DNA of 64,000 nucleotides from an uncultured Acidobacteriia bacterium (GTDB lineage Bacteria > Acidobacteriota > Terriglobia > Bryobacterales > Bryobacteraceae), in NCBI GenBank assembly GCA_903851195.1, contig CAINNJ010000060.1, forward strand, positions 1-64,000, given 5' to 3'. Positions 36,124-44,109 of this stretch are shown piece after piece (positions within the stretch are counted from its first letter, which is position 1; the number at the start of each line of letters is the position of its first letter). The notes under the pieces were generated by a model. The model was not told where the DNA came from. It saw nothing but the letters and a program-made list of their open reading frames with translations, and made no database searches. The position numbers and the translations under genes are program-made.

Positions 36124-37232
36124 GCGGTAGTCCATTTGCCCCAAAGAGCAAGGCCGAATCCATCGAACCGGGCCTGTTCGCCATCGGAAACGGGCTGAAG
36201 CCAGAGCTTGTCGGCGGCAAGTTCGCCCCCGAGGCGCTCGAAAAAGTAGACGGCGCCGGCCGGGACAAGGCGGCGCACGGGTTTCTCGCCAAAGTTACGG
36301 GTGTCGAGGCTCCAGCCGGAGACCGGCTTCCACGGTTCCAGGCAGGCCGAGACCAGGCGAACCCGGCAGGAAGAGCCGGGAATAGTGCCGCAAAAATGGC
36401 CATCGAGCCAGTCCGGCTTCCAGCCGTGTCGGAACAGCGCCGGGGTAGCGAGAATCAAACGAATCCTTTCGGCGGATTCGAGTTTTCCCGCCAGCCCCCG
36501 CGGGCAGTCCCACAGTGCAGAGGAGTCGCCTGACCATGCGGCCAGCCTGCGCTCTCCGCCAAAGGGATGGATGCCGGGGGTGGCGGCAAGGCTGCCGGTA
36601 ACGCGTACAGCCAGACGCATGTGCTCATGGAACTGAAAGCCGGCCGTCTGGAAGAGCATGCCATCGACATTGGCGCCGCTGTCATCGTTCAATTCGAGGT
36701 GCGTGCGGAGATCGGGTTCGGGTCCTGCGGCAAAGCCGTTTTTCAACCAATCTTCCCGAGCGCCGGGAGGGTGAGGAAGTTCGTCGAGCAGCCACTCCGT
36801 CATGCGTGGGGCGGTCCACCAGGGCGGAGCGGGACCGGGTTTGCAGTCGTCCACCGAGGGGTCGAGCCCCGCCGGGAGCAGACTGCCGGGAAAGTCCGCG
36901 CCCTCTCCTTCCGCGAGGATCTCGGGGCGAATCCGGACCCAGGTTGCACCACCTGCGTCTTCGCGCAGCACGAGATCGCGGGGCGCGGGGAAACAAAGAT
37001 GTTCCGCTACGACGGGGAGCGGTCCGGCGACGGCGGTACTTTTCAATTCTTCGATGAGATCCGGCGTGAAGCCGCCGTCTTGCTGTTTTCCAAGGAAAGT
37101 TCGGAAGCTGCCTGCGGCGACCGAGGGATAAAGCCACGGCGCGAGGCGCATGCGGACGCCGCTGTTATTTCCGAAGGGGCGGCCGTCGCGGGCGACCAGG
37201 GAACCCAGCGGTGTGACGAGGAAGGCGCTCAT
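36120..37232 (-). CDS. cmr3: Type III-B CRISPR protein Cmr3
   Basis: A 370-residue RAMP protein opening SAFLVTPLGSLVARDGRPFG, the classic Cmr3 start, then RLAPWLYPSVAAGSFRTFLG. The C-terminal part holds a second RRM and a Gly-rich region near RRLVPAGAVYFFERL. Cmr3 binds the 5' tag of crRNA and joins Cas10 to the backbone. It is coupled to cas10 upstream (ATGA overlap at 37229-37232) and to cmr4 downstream. Confidence 0.88.
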   Translation of the reverse strand: MSAFLVTPLGSLVARDGRPFGNNSGVRMRLAPWLYPSVAAGSFRTFLGKQQDGGFTPDLIEELKSTAVAGPLPVVAEHLCFPAPRDLVLREDAGGATWVRIRPEILAEGEGADFPGSLLPAGLDPSVDDCKPGPAPPWWTAPRMTEWLLDELPHPPGAREDWLKNGFAAGPEPDLRTHLELNDDSGANVDGMLFQTAGFQFHEHMRLAVRVTGSLAATPGIHPFGGERRLAAWSGDSSALWDCPRGLAGKLESAERIRLILATPALFRHGWKPDWLDGHFCGTIPGSSCRVRLVSACLEPWKPVSGWSLDTRNFGEKPVRRLVPAGAVYFFERLGGELAADKLWLQPVSDGEQARFDGFGLALWGKWTTA

Positions 37233-38911
37233 GCAAGGAGTCTCTTTCCGGCGGCTTCGCGGCGGGCACCGGCGAAGCGGCGCGCGACGATCAATTCACG
37301 CGCAGTTTTGTGGAGTTCGTGCGCGCTGGTGGCGTTTCGCAGCAGGTACTCAAGTTCGGGCAGCAGCGCGGCACCACGCTTTCGGCTCAGCACGAAGGCG
37401 GCTTCGCCGGGCAGAGCTTCCTGCAGCCAGGCTTCACCGGTGAGGCCGTCATAGCGGCGGGCGCAGGTTTCCAGGTCATAACCCGCCTTTTCCCCGAAGG
37501 ATCCGTCCGTGTAGAGAGCGATAAACATTTCGAGACGATCGGGAAATTCGGAATCCCAACGGCCGCGGATTCGGGAGGGTTCACCGCCGCGGGTGTGGAA
37601 GTGGATGGCAAGACCGTTGCGGTCGGGTAGTTTGGCGTCCTTTTCGGCCTCTGCGGCATAGCCCAGGAGGTCTTCAAGAGGTTCCATGAAATGGCCAATG
37701 CCAATGCCGACAGAGAGAGTAGGCTGAGGTCCGGTCGCCTGGATGCCGCGCAAACACTCCTTAAAGGACCGCTGGAGTGCGTCGGCGCAGGCAAGGGCCT
37801 GGTCCACGGGAAGGAGGGCGAGGACATCGTCGCCTCCGGCATAGACGAGGGCCCCGAAATGTTTTTCGACGAGGGTGCCTGCATTTACCGAGAAGCCGGC
37901 AAGCTTTCTGGAAAATTCCCGGTGCCGCGCGGCGGAGGAGAGGTCCGCGATGAGAGCGCCCATTTTGTCGCCATCGGCGCGGAGAACAGCCAGATAAGGC
38001 GAGGGTATACCGGCGGTTTTCTGGAGTTCTGGAATGTTCAGTCTTTCCAGTTTCCGTGCGGCCTCGGGGTCATCGGCCTCCTCGATCAGGTCCTCATGCC
38101 GGTCGGGGTAGAGCACGATGCCGTCAAAAGGAAAATGCTGGTATTGGCTGGCGGCGATGCGAGTCAGGAAACCGATGCCGGAGCATTGCGCGGTGAGGAG
38201 CTTGAGAATTTCGGGCCGACTTTCGAGAAGCCCGCGGAGCCAGCCATCGGCGGCGATCCTCGCGACTGACGGGTAAAGTTGAAGCCCGGCGCCAAGCCGC
38301 TTGGTGAGCCCGATCGCGTCGAGTTCTTCCCCCTGGTTGAGGCGAAGGGATTTGGGGCGAATCTCGCCCTTTCGAAGTTCCTTCAGGACCGTTTCGCGGG
38401 CGCCGTCGAGAGAGCTCTTGGGGATCCGCATCTGCGTTTCGATGGAAGGCTGGAAGAGGCGCATATGCTTACGGCCTTCCAGCAGGCGCATGACGCGGCG
38501 GCGCTGCGTTTTATAGCCCGCATCGTCGGGATAGAGCACCCAGGCGGCAAAGAATTCCAGAAAATCGTCGATCTGAGATTCCCAGCGGGTTTTTACGATG
38601 GAGGCAGAGACCCCGGGATTGGTCAGAACCCTTTCCGCAACGTTCCTCCAGCGCTTTCCGGCGGCTTCGCGGGCCGCTTTGGCGACAGCGGCGGGATCCG
38701 CCGTCTCAATCTCAAAGAGAATGATGTTGGCTATGTTTCCGGAAATTTCGTGAGGGAAAATCAGAATGCCGTGTTGTTCCTGAATGGCACTGGCGGCTGC
38801 CTGGCTGATATCGGAAAGTATTTTGGAACCGAACCACAGGTCGCGGGTGCGGCGCGCGGCCGCGATGAAGCTTTGAACCGGCCCCAGGGAGATTGCCATC
38901 AGGTGGCGCAT
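37229..38911 (-). CDS. cas10: Cas10/Cmr2, cyclase-competent and lacking the HD domain
   Basis: A 560-residue Cas10. It begins directly with the palm-like block LMAISLGPVQSFIAAARRTRD (residues 4-24) and LWFGSKILSDIS, typical of Cmr2, with no HD nuclease domain before it and no visible zinc-finger cysteine pairs. The second palm domain carries YLAVLRADGDKMGALI (307-321) and YAGGDDVLALLP, with GGDD at 359-362. The cyclase site therefore appears functional, making cyclic oligoadenylates on target RNA binding, while DNA cleavage is probably absent. It is short for Cmr2. Start ATG 38911 overlaps the cmr1 stop (TGATG). Confidence 0.9.
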   Translation of the reverse strand: MRHLMAISLGPVQSFIAAARRTRDLWFGSKILSDISQAAASAIQEQHGILIFPHEISGNIANIILFEIETADPAAVAKAAREAAGKRWRNVAERVLTNPGVSASIVKTRWESQIDDFLEFFAAWVLYPDDAGYKTQRRRVMRLLEGRKHMRLFQPSIETQMRIPKSSLDGARETVLKELRKGEIRPKSLRLNQGEELDAIGLTKRLGAGLQLYPSVARIAADGWLRGLLESRPEILKLLTAQCSGIGFLTRIAASQYQHFPFDGIVLYPDRHEDLIEEADDPEAARKLERLNIPELQKTAGIPSPYLAVLRADGDKMGALIADLSSAARHREFSRKLAGFSVNAGTLVEKHFGALVYAGGDDVLALLPVDQALACADALQRSFKECLRGIQATGPQPTLSVGIGIGHFMEPLEDLLGYAAEAEKDAKLPDRNGLAIHFHTRGGEPSRIRGRWDSEFPDRLEMFIALYTDGSFGEKAGYDLETCARRYDGLTGEAWLQEALPGEAAFVLSRKRGAALLPELEYLLRNATSAHELHKTARELIVARRFAGARREAAGKRLLA

Positions 38912-40182
38912 CAGGATCGGAAACCTCTCTTATCGGCGAAGGCCAGGAAGGCGTCCACGGCGGAACCGCTGGCAGAGCCCTGAAGGGGTGAACGTGGGTA
39001 TTTTGCCAAGTCGGGGCGAGCCACGGATGCGGGACCAAGAGATTTCTCTCCGAGTCGTTTTTCCTTAAACACGACGCGGACTCCGGCTAGAGTGGGCCGG
39101 GAGACCAGATGAATTGCGGACACGGCCTGTTTCCCGTCCCCGAACGCGAGAGGGCGCAGGATGAGAGGGCTGGCGAGGCGGTTCGATTCCTTGTCCTCAG
39201 GCAGCAGGGTGCAATTATTGATCTCATCCAGAGGGCTCTTCGCGCGCGAGCGAAACGTGATCTGAATCGGCAGACCGAACTCGGCGCGGGGAAAGGCATC
39301 GGTCGTGGTTTGCGGGGTCATGTGGCCGGGGATCCCTTGGCCGGTGATGGCGCGAAGGGAGTCGGCTTCAGGCCAGTACGAGCGCGAGTAGGTGGTGGCC
39401 TGACCTGCCGTTCCGCTCCGGCCGATGGGTGGCAACTGCCGAAACTCTTGCAGGAGGCGAAGGCCAGCGAGCCAGGCGGAAAGGGGATCATTGGGCTTGA
39501 CCGCTTTCACGAGGGGAGCGCGGAAAAGCGTGGCCCAGTCCGGCGGGTCATTACCACTCCTGATCAGGTAATCGGGCTGGTTGCGGAACCAGGCGGAGAT
39601 ATTGGCCGCGACGGGTGGAGCGAATTGCTGACAGTAAAGTGCGCCGCAGCCGCGGCGCGTGCGGGCGCCGATGCCGCCGAAATTCGACCAGGCCCACAGC
39701 GCGGCTTCAGCGTCCTTACTCAGATTTTCCGGGCAGGTGAGGCGGAGGCCGAAGGAGAGTGAGGACCAATAAGGAGCGGCGGACTCACGGCCCATCTCGT
39801 TAAACGGGAACAGAGCGTAGGTCAGATCGGAATTTTCTCCGATCAACACGTCTGCGGTCGATCTCTTCGTCTTAATGTCGAAGACTTCGACGGCAATGGG
39901 GCTGCGGGTTTTAGTGTCGCCCCAAATGGCGGATTCGGCGGCACGGAGTTGTTGCGCGTTATTGAACTGGCGGCCGCGGGTAGCGCGCCACCAGAAGCGG
40001 AGATGGCCGCGGACAGTTGTGCCGCGAACCGGGGTGTAGTCGTCCGGGATGCGGCCCTCAACTCCAGCCCCGAACGCGGGCGTGATGGTGCGGAAGTCGT
40101 ATTCGGTGGTGAGTTTTGCGGCGGCGGGGGACGGGAGGCTGGAGGGGAACGGGGGGAGAGTTCGAGTTTTGCGTGGCTGCAA
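38911..40182 (-). CDS. cmr1: Type III-B CRISPR RAMP protein Cmr1
   Basis: A 423-residue protein with Cmr1 blocks: YDFRTITPAFGAGVEGRI (residues about 29-46), the hallmark TTVRGHLRFWWRATRGRQF, SNFGGIGARTRRGCGAL and a late IHLVSRPTLAGVRVVFKEKR. Cmr1 binds the 3' end of the target or crRNA at the base of the complex. It is the first gene of the cmr operon; the promoter should lie in the 680-bp region shared with the divergent CRISPR array. Confidence 0.9.
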   Translation of the reverse strand: MQPRKTRTLPPFPSSLPSPAAAKLTTEYDFRTITPAFGAGVEGRIPDDYTPVRGTTVRGHLRFWWRATRGRQFNNAQQLRAAESAIWGDTKTRSPIAVEVFDIKTKRSTADVLIGENSDLTYALFPFNEMGRESAAPYWSSLSFGLRLTCPENLSKDAEAALWAWSNFGGIGARTRRGCGALYCQQFAPPVAANISAWFRNQPDYLIRSGNDPPDWATLFRAPLVKAVKPNDPLSAWLAGLRLLQEFRQLPPIGRSGTAGQATTYSRSYWPEADSLRAITGQGIPGHMTPQTTTDAFPRAEFGLPIQITFRSRAKSPLDEINNCTLLPEDKESNRLASPLILRPLAFGDGKQAVSAIHLVSRPTLAGVRVVFKEKRLGEKSLGPASVARPDLAKYPRSPLQGSASGSAVDAFLAFADKRGFRS

Positions 40183-40863
40183 GGTTCTTGTGTCCTGGTG
40201 GAGACTGATTCGAAAGTCGGTATATGACGGTGGCGATGCGGAAAAGACCGACGATTCAGGCGGGCGGCACAGGAAGACCGGCGAACGGGATGAGTGGCGA
40301 TCCGGGGAGAAAAGCGGCGCGATTATCCATCAATTTGTGGTCCATTGCATGCGAAAGGGCGGCTTCCCGGATGATTTTTGAATCAGCCTGAAGAGACATT
40401 AACAGCGATTTTTATGCGTGTCAAGAATAATATCCGACATGGCGGCGGAGTATTCTATTGAAGGTTTTGGGAGTGGAAAGAAATGGCGGAGATTTTTCGG
40501 GACGCGCCGCTCCGATGTTTTGGAGGCGGGGGCGTGCACGATATCCGGATGGGCCTGCCGGGGTGAGGTGGAATGACGGCGATTCCGGTTCCGGGGTGGT
40601 TCGGGTGTTTTTGGCAGTCAGCGCAAATTCGGGGGGGCGGACGAGAATAAACCTCTTAGAATCAATACTGTCGGGTAAATGAGAAAAGAGCGAGCGGGAG
40701 GTGGGGGTTGCGTCCTGGTGAAGAACTGCTTTGTTTTTATTCACTTGGCAAGAATTCTTGAGAGGAGGCGTCGCGACGGAACGTCCAAAATGCAGTTTGA
40801 CATAGGGGATGCGGAAAACTACAATCCTAAAGTATTGATTCTTCGAGGTTAAAAACCGGAAGG
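40183..40863. promoter_or_regulatory. Divergent region: cmr promoter and CRISPR leader
   Basis: A 681-bp region between the cmr operon (minus) and the array (plus). The last 100 bases before the first repeat are AT-rich (for example aaagtattgattcttcg and ggttaaaaacc), as expected of a leader. Short frames here have poor coding character and no ribosome sites. Leader polarity is supported by the degenerate repeat at the far end of the array and by the ATTGAGAC repeat end. Confidence 0.6.
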
Positions 40864-41273
40864 GTCGGAAACCATGCCCCCATGCGAAGGGGATTGAGAC
40901 GGATAGCTGCATAGTGCGGGGCCGGAGGTCTTCCAGTGCGTCGGAAACCATGCCCCCATGCGAAGGGGATTGAGACGCGAAGGGTGCCGACCCCACTGAC
41001 GCCGACCAGTTCCGTCGGAAACCATGCCCCCATGCGAAGGGGATTGAGACCTGAAACCCGACCGTCGCATTCGACGTGTTCGACATACGTCGGAAACCAT
41101 GCCCCCATGCGAAGGGGATTGAGACGGCGTCCAAGCGACTACTTCGTCTGCAATGTCGGGTCGGAAACCATGCCCCCATGCGAAGGGGATTGAGACGGAA
41201 TCGTCGGTTTGCCTGTGAGATCCGAATAATTGCCAGGTCGGAAACCATGCCCCCATTCGAAGGGGATTAAGAC
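40864..41273 (+). CRISPR. CRISPR array: six 37-bp repeats, five spacers
   Basis: Repeats lie at 40864-40900, 40940-40976, 41014-41050, 41089-41125, 41160-41196 and 41237-41273. They start GTCGGAAACC and end ATTGAGAC, which fits the 8-nt crRNA 5' tag of type III systems; the core CCCCCATGCGAAGGGG can form a hairpin for Cas6. The first five repeats are identical. The sixth has two changes (CATTCGAA and ATTAAGAC), marking the leader-distal end. Spacers are 39, 37, 38, 34 and 40 bp. Transcription is predicted on the plus strand. Confidence 0.97.
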
Positions 41274-41275
41274 GG

Positions 41276-41584
41276 GATCTGGATTGCGCTTTCAGGAAGG
41301 GGAAGATCGTCGGCCCCCCTTGCGAAGGGGTCAGCGCCTCCGGTAAGAGTGACGGCTGATTTGCTGGCACTTTAGAACAGGGGCCGGGTTCCGATTCGCT
41401 CTCCCCATTTCGCTCAGCCGGCGCTCAACGTCCTGCCAATCAGGCACACTACATTGCGTAGCGACTCCGCCCACTGCCCACTGCGAGGCCTCCACTTGTT
41501 TGTCGGGTACATGCGTGATTGAAAAGCCGCGGCCCAAAGAGATGAAACGTTCGGGGAAGAGTTTCTCCCGGACACCCTCAGCGA
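41276..41584. other. Region after the array with a vestigial repeat
   Basis: At 41309-41332, GTCGG is joined directly to CCCCCCTTGCGAAGGGG, a decayed half-repeat lacking the AAACCAT segment and the tag; it lies 35 bases after the last repeat. The rest (41335-41584) has an open minus-strand frame with ordinary-looking residues (for example SQWAVGGVATQC) but no start codon with a ribosome site. I do not call a gene. Confidence 0.5.
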
Positions 41585-41926
41585 CTATTGCTTCACCGCT
41601 TTGAACGTTCCGCTGGCCTGACCGCCTAAATCGCAGGTTCCGGTGATCGTCTTCCCTGCTTCGTCGAGCTTGCCGATGTAAACGATCGGCGCGCCGGCGT
41701 TGAATTCGATGGTGACGTCCTGGCCGGTGACCGTGCCGGTTACCTTCGCTTCGCCGAGGGCTCCGGAGTAGGTTCCGGTGAGTTTGCCGCCTTCCTGCTT
41801 CAGGACGAATTTCGGGGTGCCGTTGCCGGCGTCGGTCTGGACGTCGGCGAGCCAGGTGCCGGTTAGGTCGGCGCCGAGGGCGGACGAGGTGAGCAGGATC
41901 AGGGTGGCGAACGCGCGGCGGAACAT
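41585..41926 (-). CDS. Small secreted protein of unknown function
   Basis: A 113-residue protein with a signal peptide (MFRRAFATLILLTSSALGA) and a beta-rich mature part with GTWLADVQTDAGNG, FVLKQEGGKLTGTYSG and VTIEFNAGAPIVYIGKLD. The repeated 'KLTGTYSG/ITGTCDLGG' strands resemble small acidobacterial beta-barrel or lipocalin-like proteins seen beside DUF1080 families. A longer start at 41983 would precede the signal peptide and is unlikely. Confidence 0.7.
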   Translation of the reverse strand: MFRRAFATLILLTSSALGADLTGTWLADVQTDAGNGTPKFVLKQEGGKLTGTYSGALGEAKVTGTVTGQDVTIEFNAGAPIVYIGKLDEAGKTITGTCDLGGQASGTFKAVKQ

Positions 41927-42106
41927 GACTGAATTGTAGCCGGATTTTGGGGGCAGCGGAAAGCCGGTCACAGCGATTTTCATTTATTTTCTGAACCCGC
42001 CTGCGCGAGGTAAAGCTTTGTGCGTCCTCAACTTCCGGGCCGGAGGCGACGGGATCCGTATCCAGTGAAGGCGCGGTTTTTTCACGCGTCTGTGGTGTTT
42101 TTGGGT

Positions 42107-42706
42107 ATGAGGTTTGTCGCGGGCCTGGATCTGGGCCAAAGTTACGATCATTCCGCGCTGGCGGTGGTGGAGGCAAGCGACGGGCTGCTGAAGGTCCGGT
42201 ATCTGGAGCGGGCTCCGCTGGGAACTCCGTATACGGAAGTGCTGGAGTGGGTGCGGGCCGTGCTGACGAATCAGGAACTGCGGGGGCGGTGCGCACTGGT
42301 GGTGGACGGGACGGGCGTGGGCGCGCCGGTGGTGGATATGCTGCGGGCGGCGCGGTTGGGGTGCGAGATCACGGATGTCCGGATCACGAGCGGGGGCGTG
42401 GAGCGGGATGGCAGCGAGGAGTACAACGCGCCTCGCCGGCACGTGCCCAAGCGGGATCTGATGGCGGGGCTGCAGTTGGCGTTCGAGAGTGCGACGCTGC
42501 GGATCGCGAAGGACTGCATCGACACGCATGCGCTGGTGCACGAACTGGGGGACATGAAGATGACCTACGGCAGGCGGGGCGTGCGAATGGGGGCGGAGGG
42601 CTACGGGCAGCATGACGATCTGGTGATCGCGCTGGCTCTGGCGGTGTGGCGGCTGCGGCGCAAGGAAGCGCCGAAGATCAACCTGGGCGGGGGGCGTTTG
42701 TTTTGA
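42107..42706 (+). CDS. Orphan terminase-like nuclease domain protein
   Basis: A 199-residue protein with the RNase H-like nuclease fold of phage terminase large subunits: FVAGLDLGQSYDHSALAVVE (first Asp strand), LVVDGTGVGAPVVDML (second acidic strand) and YGQHDDLVIALALAVWR (third, with HDD). There is no ATPase domain and no other phage gene nearby. It is followed after 28 bases by a small gene of unknown function. Probably a domesticated or conserved stand-alone terminase-like protein; the role is unknown. Start ATG 42107. Confidence 0.65.
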   Translation: MRFVAGLDLGQSYDHSALAVVEASDGLLKVRYLERAPLGTPYTEVLEWVRAVLTNQELRGRCALVVDGTGVGAPVVDMLRAARLGCEITDVRITSGGVERDGSEEYNAPRRHVPKRDLMAGLQLAFESATLRIAKDCIDTHALVHELGDMKMTYGRRGVRMGAEGYGQHDDLVIALALAVWRLRRKEAPKINLGGGRLF

Positions 42707-42734
42707 GGCGGCGAAATGTACGGGAGAAAACGAG

Positions 42735-42950
42735 ATGAGTCTTGCAGGGTATCTGACCCAGCCGGGAGAGCGATTCTCGCGACGGCTGCGGGACGAGGAG
42801 TTCCGGGAATTGGTCGGGGGACGAGAAGATCCTCTGGCGCGGGTCCGGAGGCTGGTGGAACGGCGGATCGCGGAATACGGACCGGCGAATTACCGGCGGG
42901 TGGAGGATTACGATCCGGTGCTGCGGGCGCATTGCCGGATCGCTGAATAA
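42735..42950 (+). CDS. Small protein downstream of the terminase-like gene
   Basis: A 71-residue, highly charged protein (MSLAGYLTQPGERF, then RVRRLVERRIAEYGPANYRR). A GGGAG ribosome site lies eight bases before the ATG. No family is recognised. Position suggests co-expression with the terminase-like gene. It is convergent with the next minus-strand gene, with one base between stops. Confidence 0.6.
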   Translation: MSLAGYLTQPGERFSRRLRDEEFRELVGGREDPLARVRRLVERRIAEYGPANYRRVEDYDPVLRAHCRIAE

Positions 42951-42951
42951 A

Positions 42952-43563
42952 TCACGCTCCGGGCGCGGGCGGTTTGGGTTCGAGGGCAATCCGGGCGCTC
43001 GCCACGATGACGGGCCAGGTCGGGCTGCCCAGGGCGTCCTGAGCCGCTTTGTCGAGGAGTTTCCTGTAGGGCTCGTAAGCGGCGAGAATTTCCCGGGCGG
43101 GCAGGCTGGGGGGATTGAAGTCCGGCTGGAGGCTGAGCCAGTCGGCGACGCGCTTGATGACGCGGGCGGGAGTCTGGTCGTGATCGTAGGGGTCGTAACC
43201 GGCGAGGTCCGAGATGAATTTCTGGTGGACGAAATTCTCGGGCACCAGGGCGACCCAGTTGTGTTCGGCGGCGCGCAGGTGGCGGATGCCAAGAGCCATG
43301 CCGAGTTCGAGCGGCATGTTGAAGCGGGCAATATTATCCGCGCCTTCGCCCTGGTAGCGGGAGAGATCGTGAATCGAGTATTTGGATTCGGCCAGGCCGG
43401 TGGCGATGCGGACGATGCGCGGGCTGGCCTGGCCTTCGGATTCGCGGGCGCAGCGGGGTTCGAAGCCGCGCGCCACGATGGCAAGGACGATGGCGTGGAG
43501 GACAGGCTCAAAGGCCTGGTCGAAAGGGCAGTTGATAAAGACGGAGCGCGCGTAATCCGGCAC
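42952..43563 (-). CDS. 'FINCPFD' family protein (TIR-like/nucleotide-binding fold)
   Basis: A 203-residue protein opening YARSVFINCPFDQAFEPVLHA, followed by GFEPRCARESEGQASP, KYSIHDLSRYQG and RFNMPLELGMALG. I recognise this arrangement from a widespread uncharacterised family whose fold resembles TIR or nucleoside deoxyribosyltransferase proteins. The late PENFVHQKFISDLAGYDPYDH block is also typical. It starts three bases after the stop of a TIR gene on the same strand, so the two form an operon. A defence or nucleotide-processing role is inferred from fold and context. Confidence 0.65.
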   Translation of the reverse strand: MPDYARSVFINCPFDQAFEPVLHAIVLAIVARGFEPRCARESEGQASPRIVRIATGLAESKYSIHDLSRYQGEGADNIARFNMPLELGMALGIRHLRAAEHNWVALVPENFVHQKFISDLAGYDPYDHDQTPARVIKRVADWLSLQPDFNPPSLPAREILAAYEPYRKLLDKAAQDALGSPTWPVIVASARIALEPKPPAPGA

Positions 43564-43566
43564 GTT

Positions 43567-44100
43567 TTATTTGAGCGCTCGCAGGGCGGCAAGCTTTGCG
43601 TCGTCGATGCCCAGGTCGCGGACAAATTCGTCGAAGCTCTTCATCGCTTTGGCGCGGGCGTCGCGGCCACGCTGCAGTTTCTCTTCGTCGACATTGTCCT
43701 GCGGACTGGCAAGGGCGGCGGCGATGAAGTCGGCGGCTCCGGCGAAGTCCGGCGAGGCAGCGTCCAGCGGATAAGCTTTCCGCACGCTCAGGAAGCCGGG
43801 CAGTTCCGCGTCGCCGATCACCACCGGAATGAGAGGCCGGGTGGAATCGAGATAAAACTCCTCCTCCACCACCTGACGAAGTTCGAACTGCTGGCCCCGG
43901 TCGGTTTCATTGCCGGGTCCGAGGACAAATACGAGGGCGGTAGAGGCCCGGATGGCTTCGGCGACTTTCGCGGTCCACTCGACGCCCGATTCCAGATCGA
44001 GGACGTCGAGCCAGGTCGGGACATTGCGCTTGTTGAGTTCGTTACAGAGCTTCAGCGCCGCGCTGGCATTTTGCCGTGAGTGCGAGATGAAGACCGACAT
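43567..44100 (-). CDS. Stand-alone TIR domain protein
   Basis: A 177-residue protein consisting of a TIR domain: MSVFISHSRQNASAALKL, PTWLDVLDLESGVEW, STALVFVLGPGNETDRGQQF, and E73 at the position of the catalytic glutamate (QQFELR). About 40 helical residues follow. It lies nine bases after smc and three bases before the FINCPFD gene, all minus strand. TIR proteins of this size act as NADases in several defence systems or as signalling adaptors. Which applies here cannot be told from sequence. Confidence 0.75.
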   Translation of the reverse strand: MSVFISHSRQNASAALKLCNELNKRNVPTWLDVLDLESGVEWTAKVAEAIRASTALVFVLGPGNETDRGQQFELRQVVEEEFYLDSTRPLIPVVIGDAELPGFLSVRKAYPLDAASPDFAGAADFIAAALASPQDNVDEEKLQRGRDARAKAMKSFDEFVRDLGIDDAKLAALRALK

Positions 44101-44109
44101 ACGACCATC

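Noticed and set aside
40458-40682. 74-codon open frame in the CRISPR leader region
   Set aside because: No ribosome site, Gly/Arg-rich, lies in the expected leader.
41335-41584. Open minus-strand frame after the CRISPR array (tail with SQWAVGGVATQC)
   Set aside because: No start codon with ribosome site inside the region, and upstream it is a shadow of the secreted protein gene.
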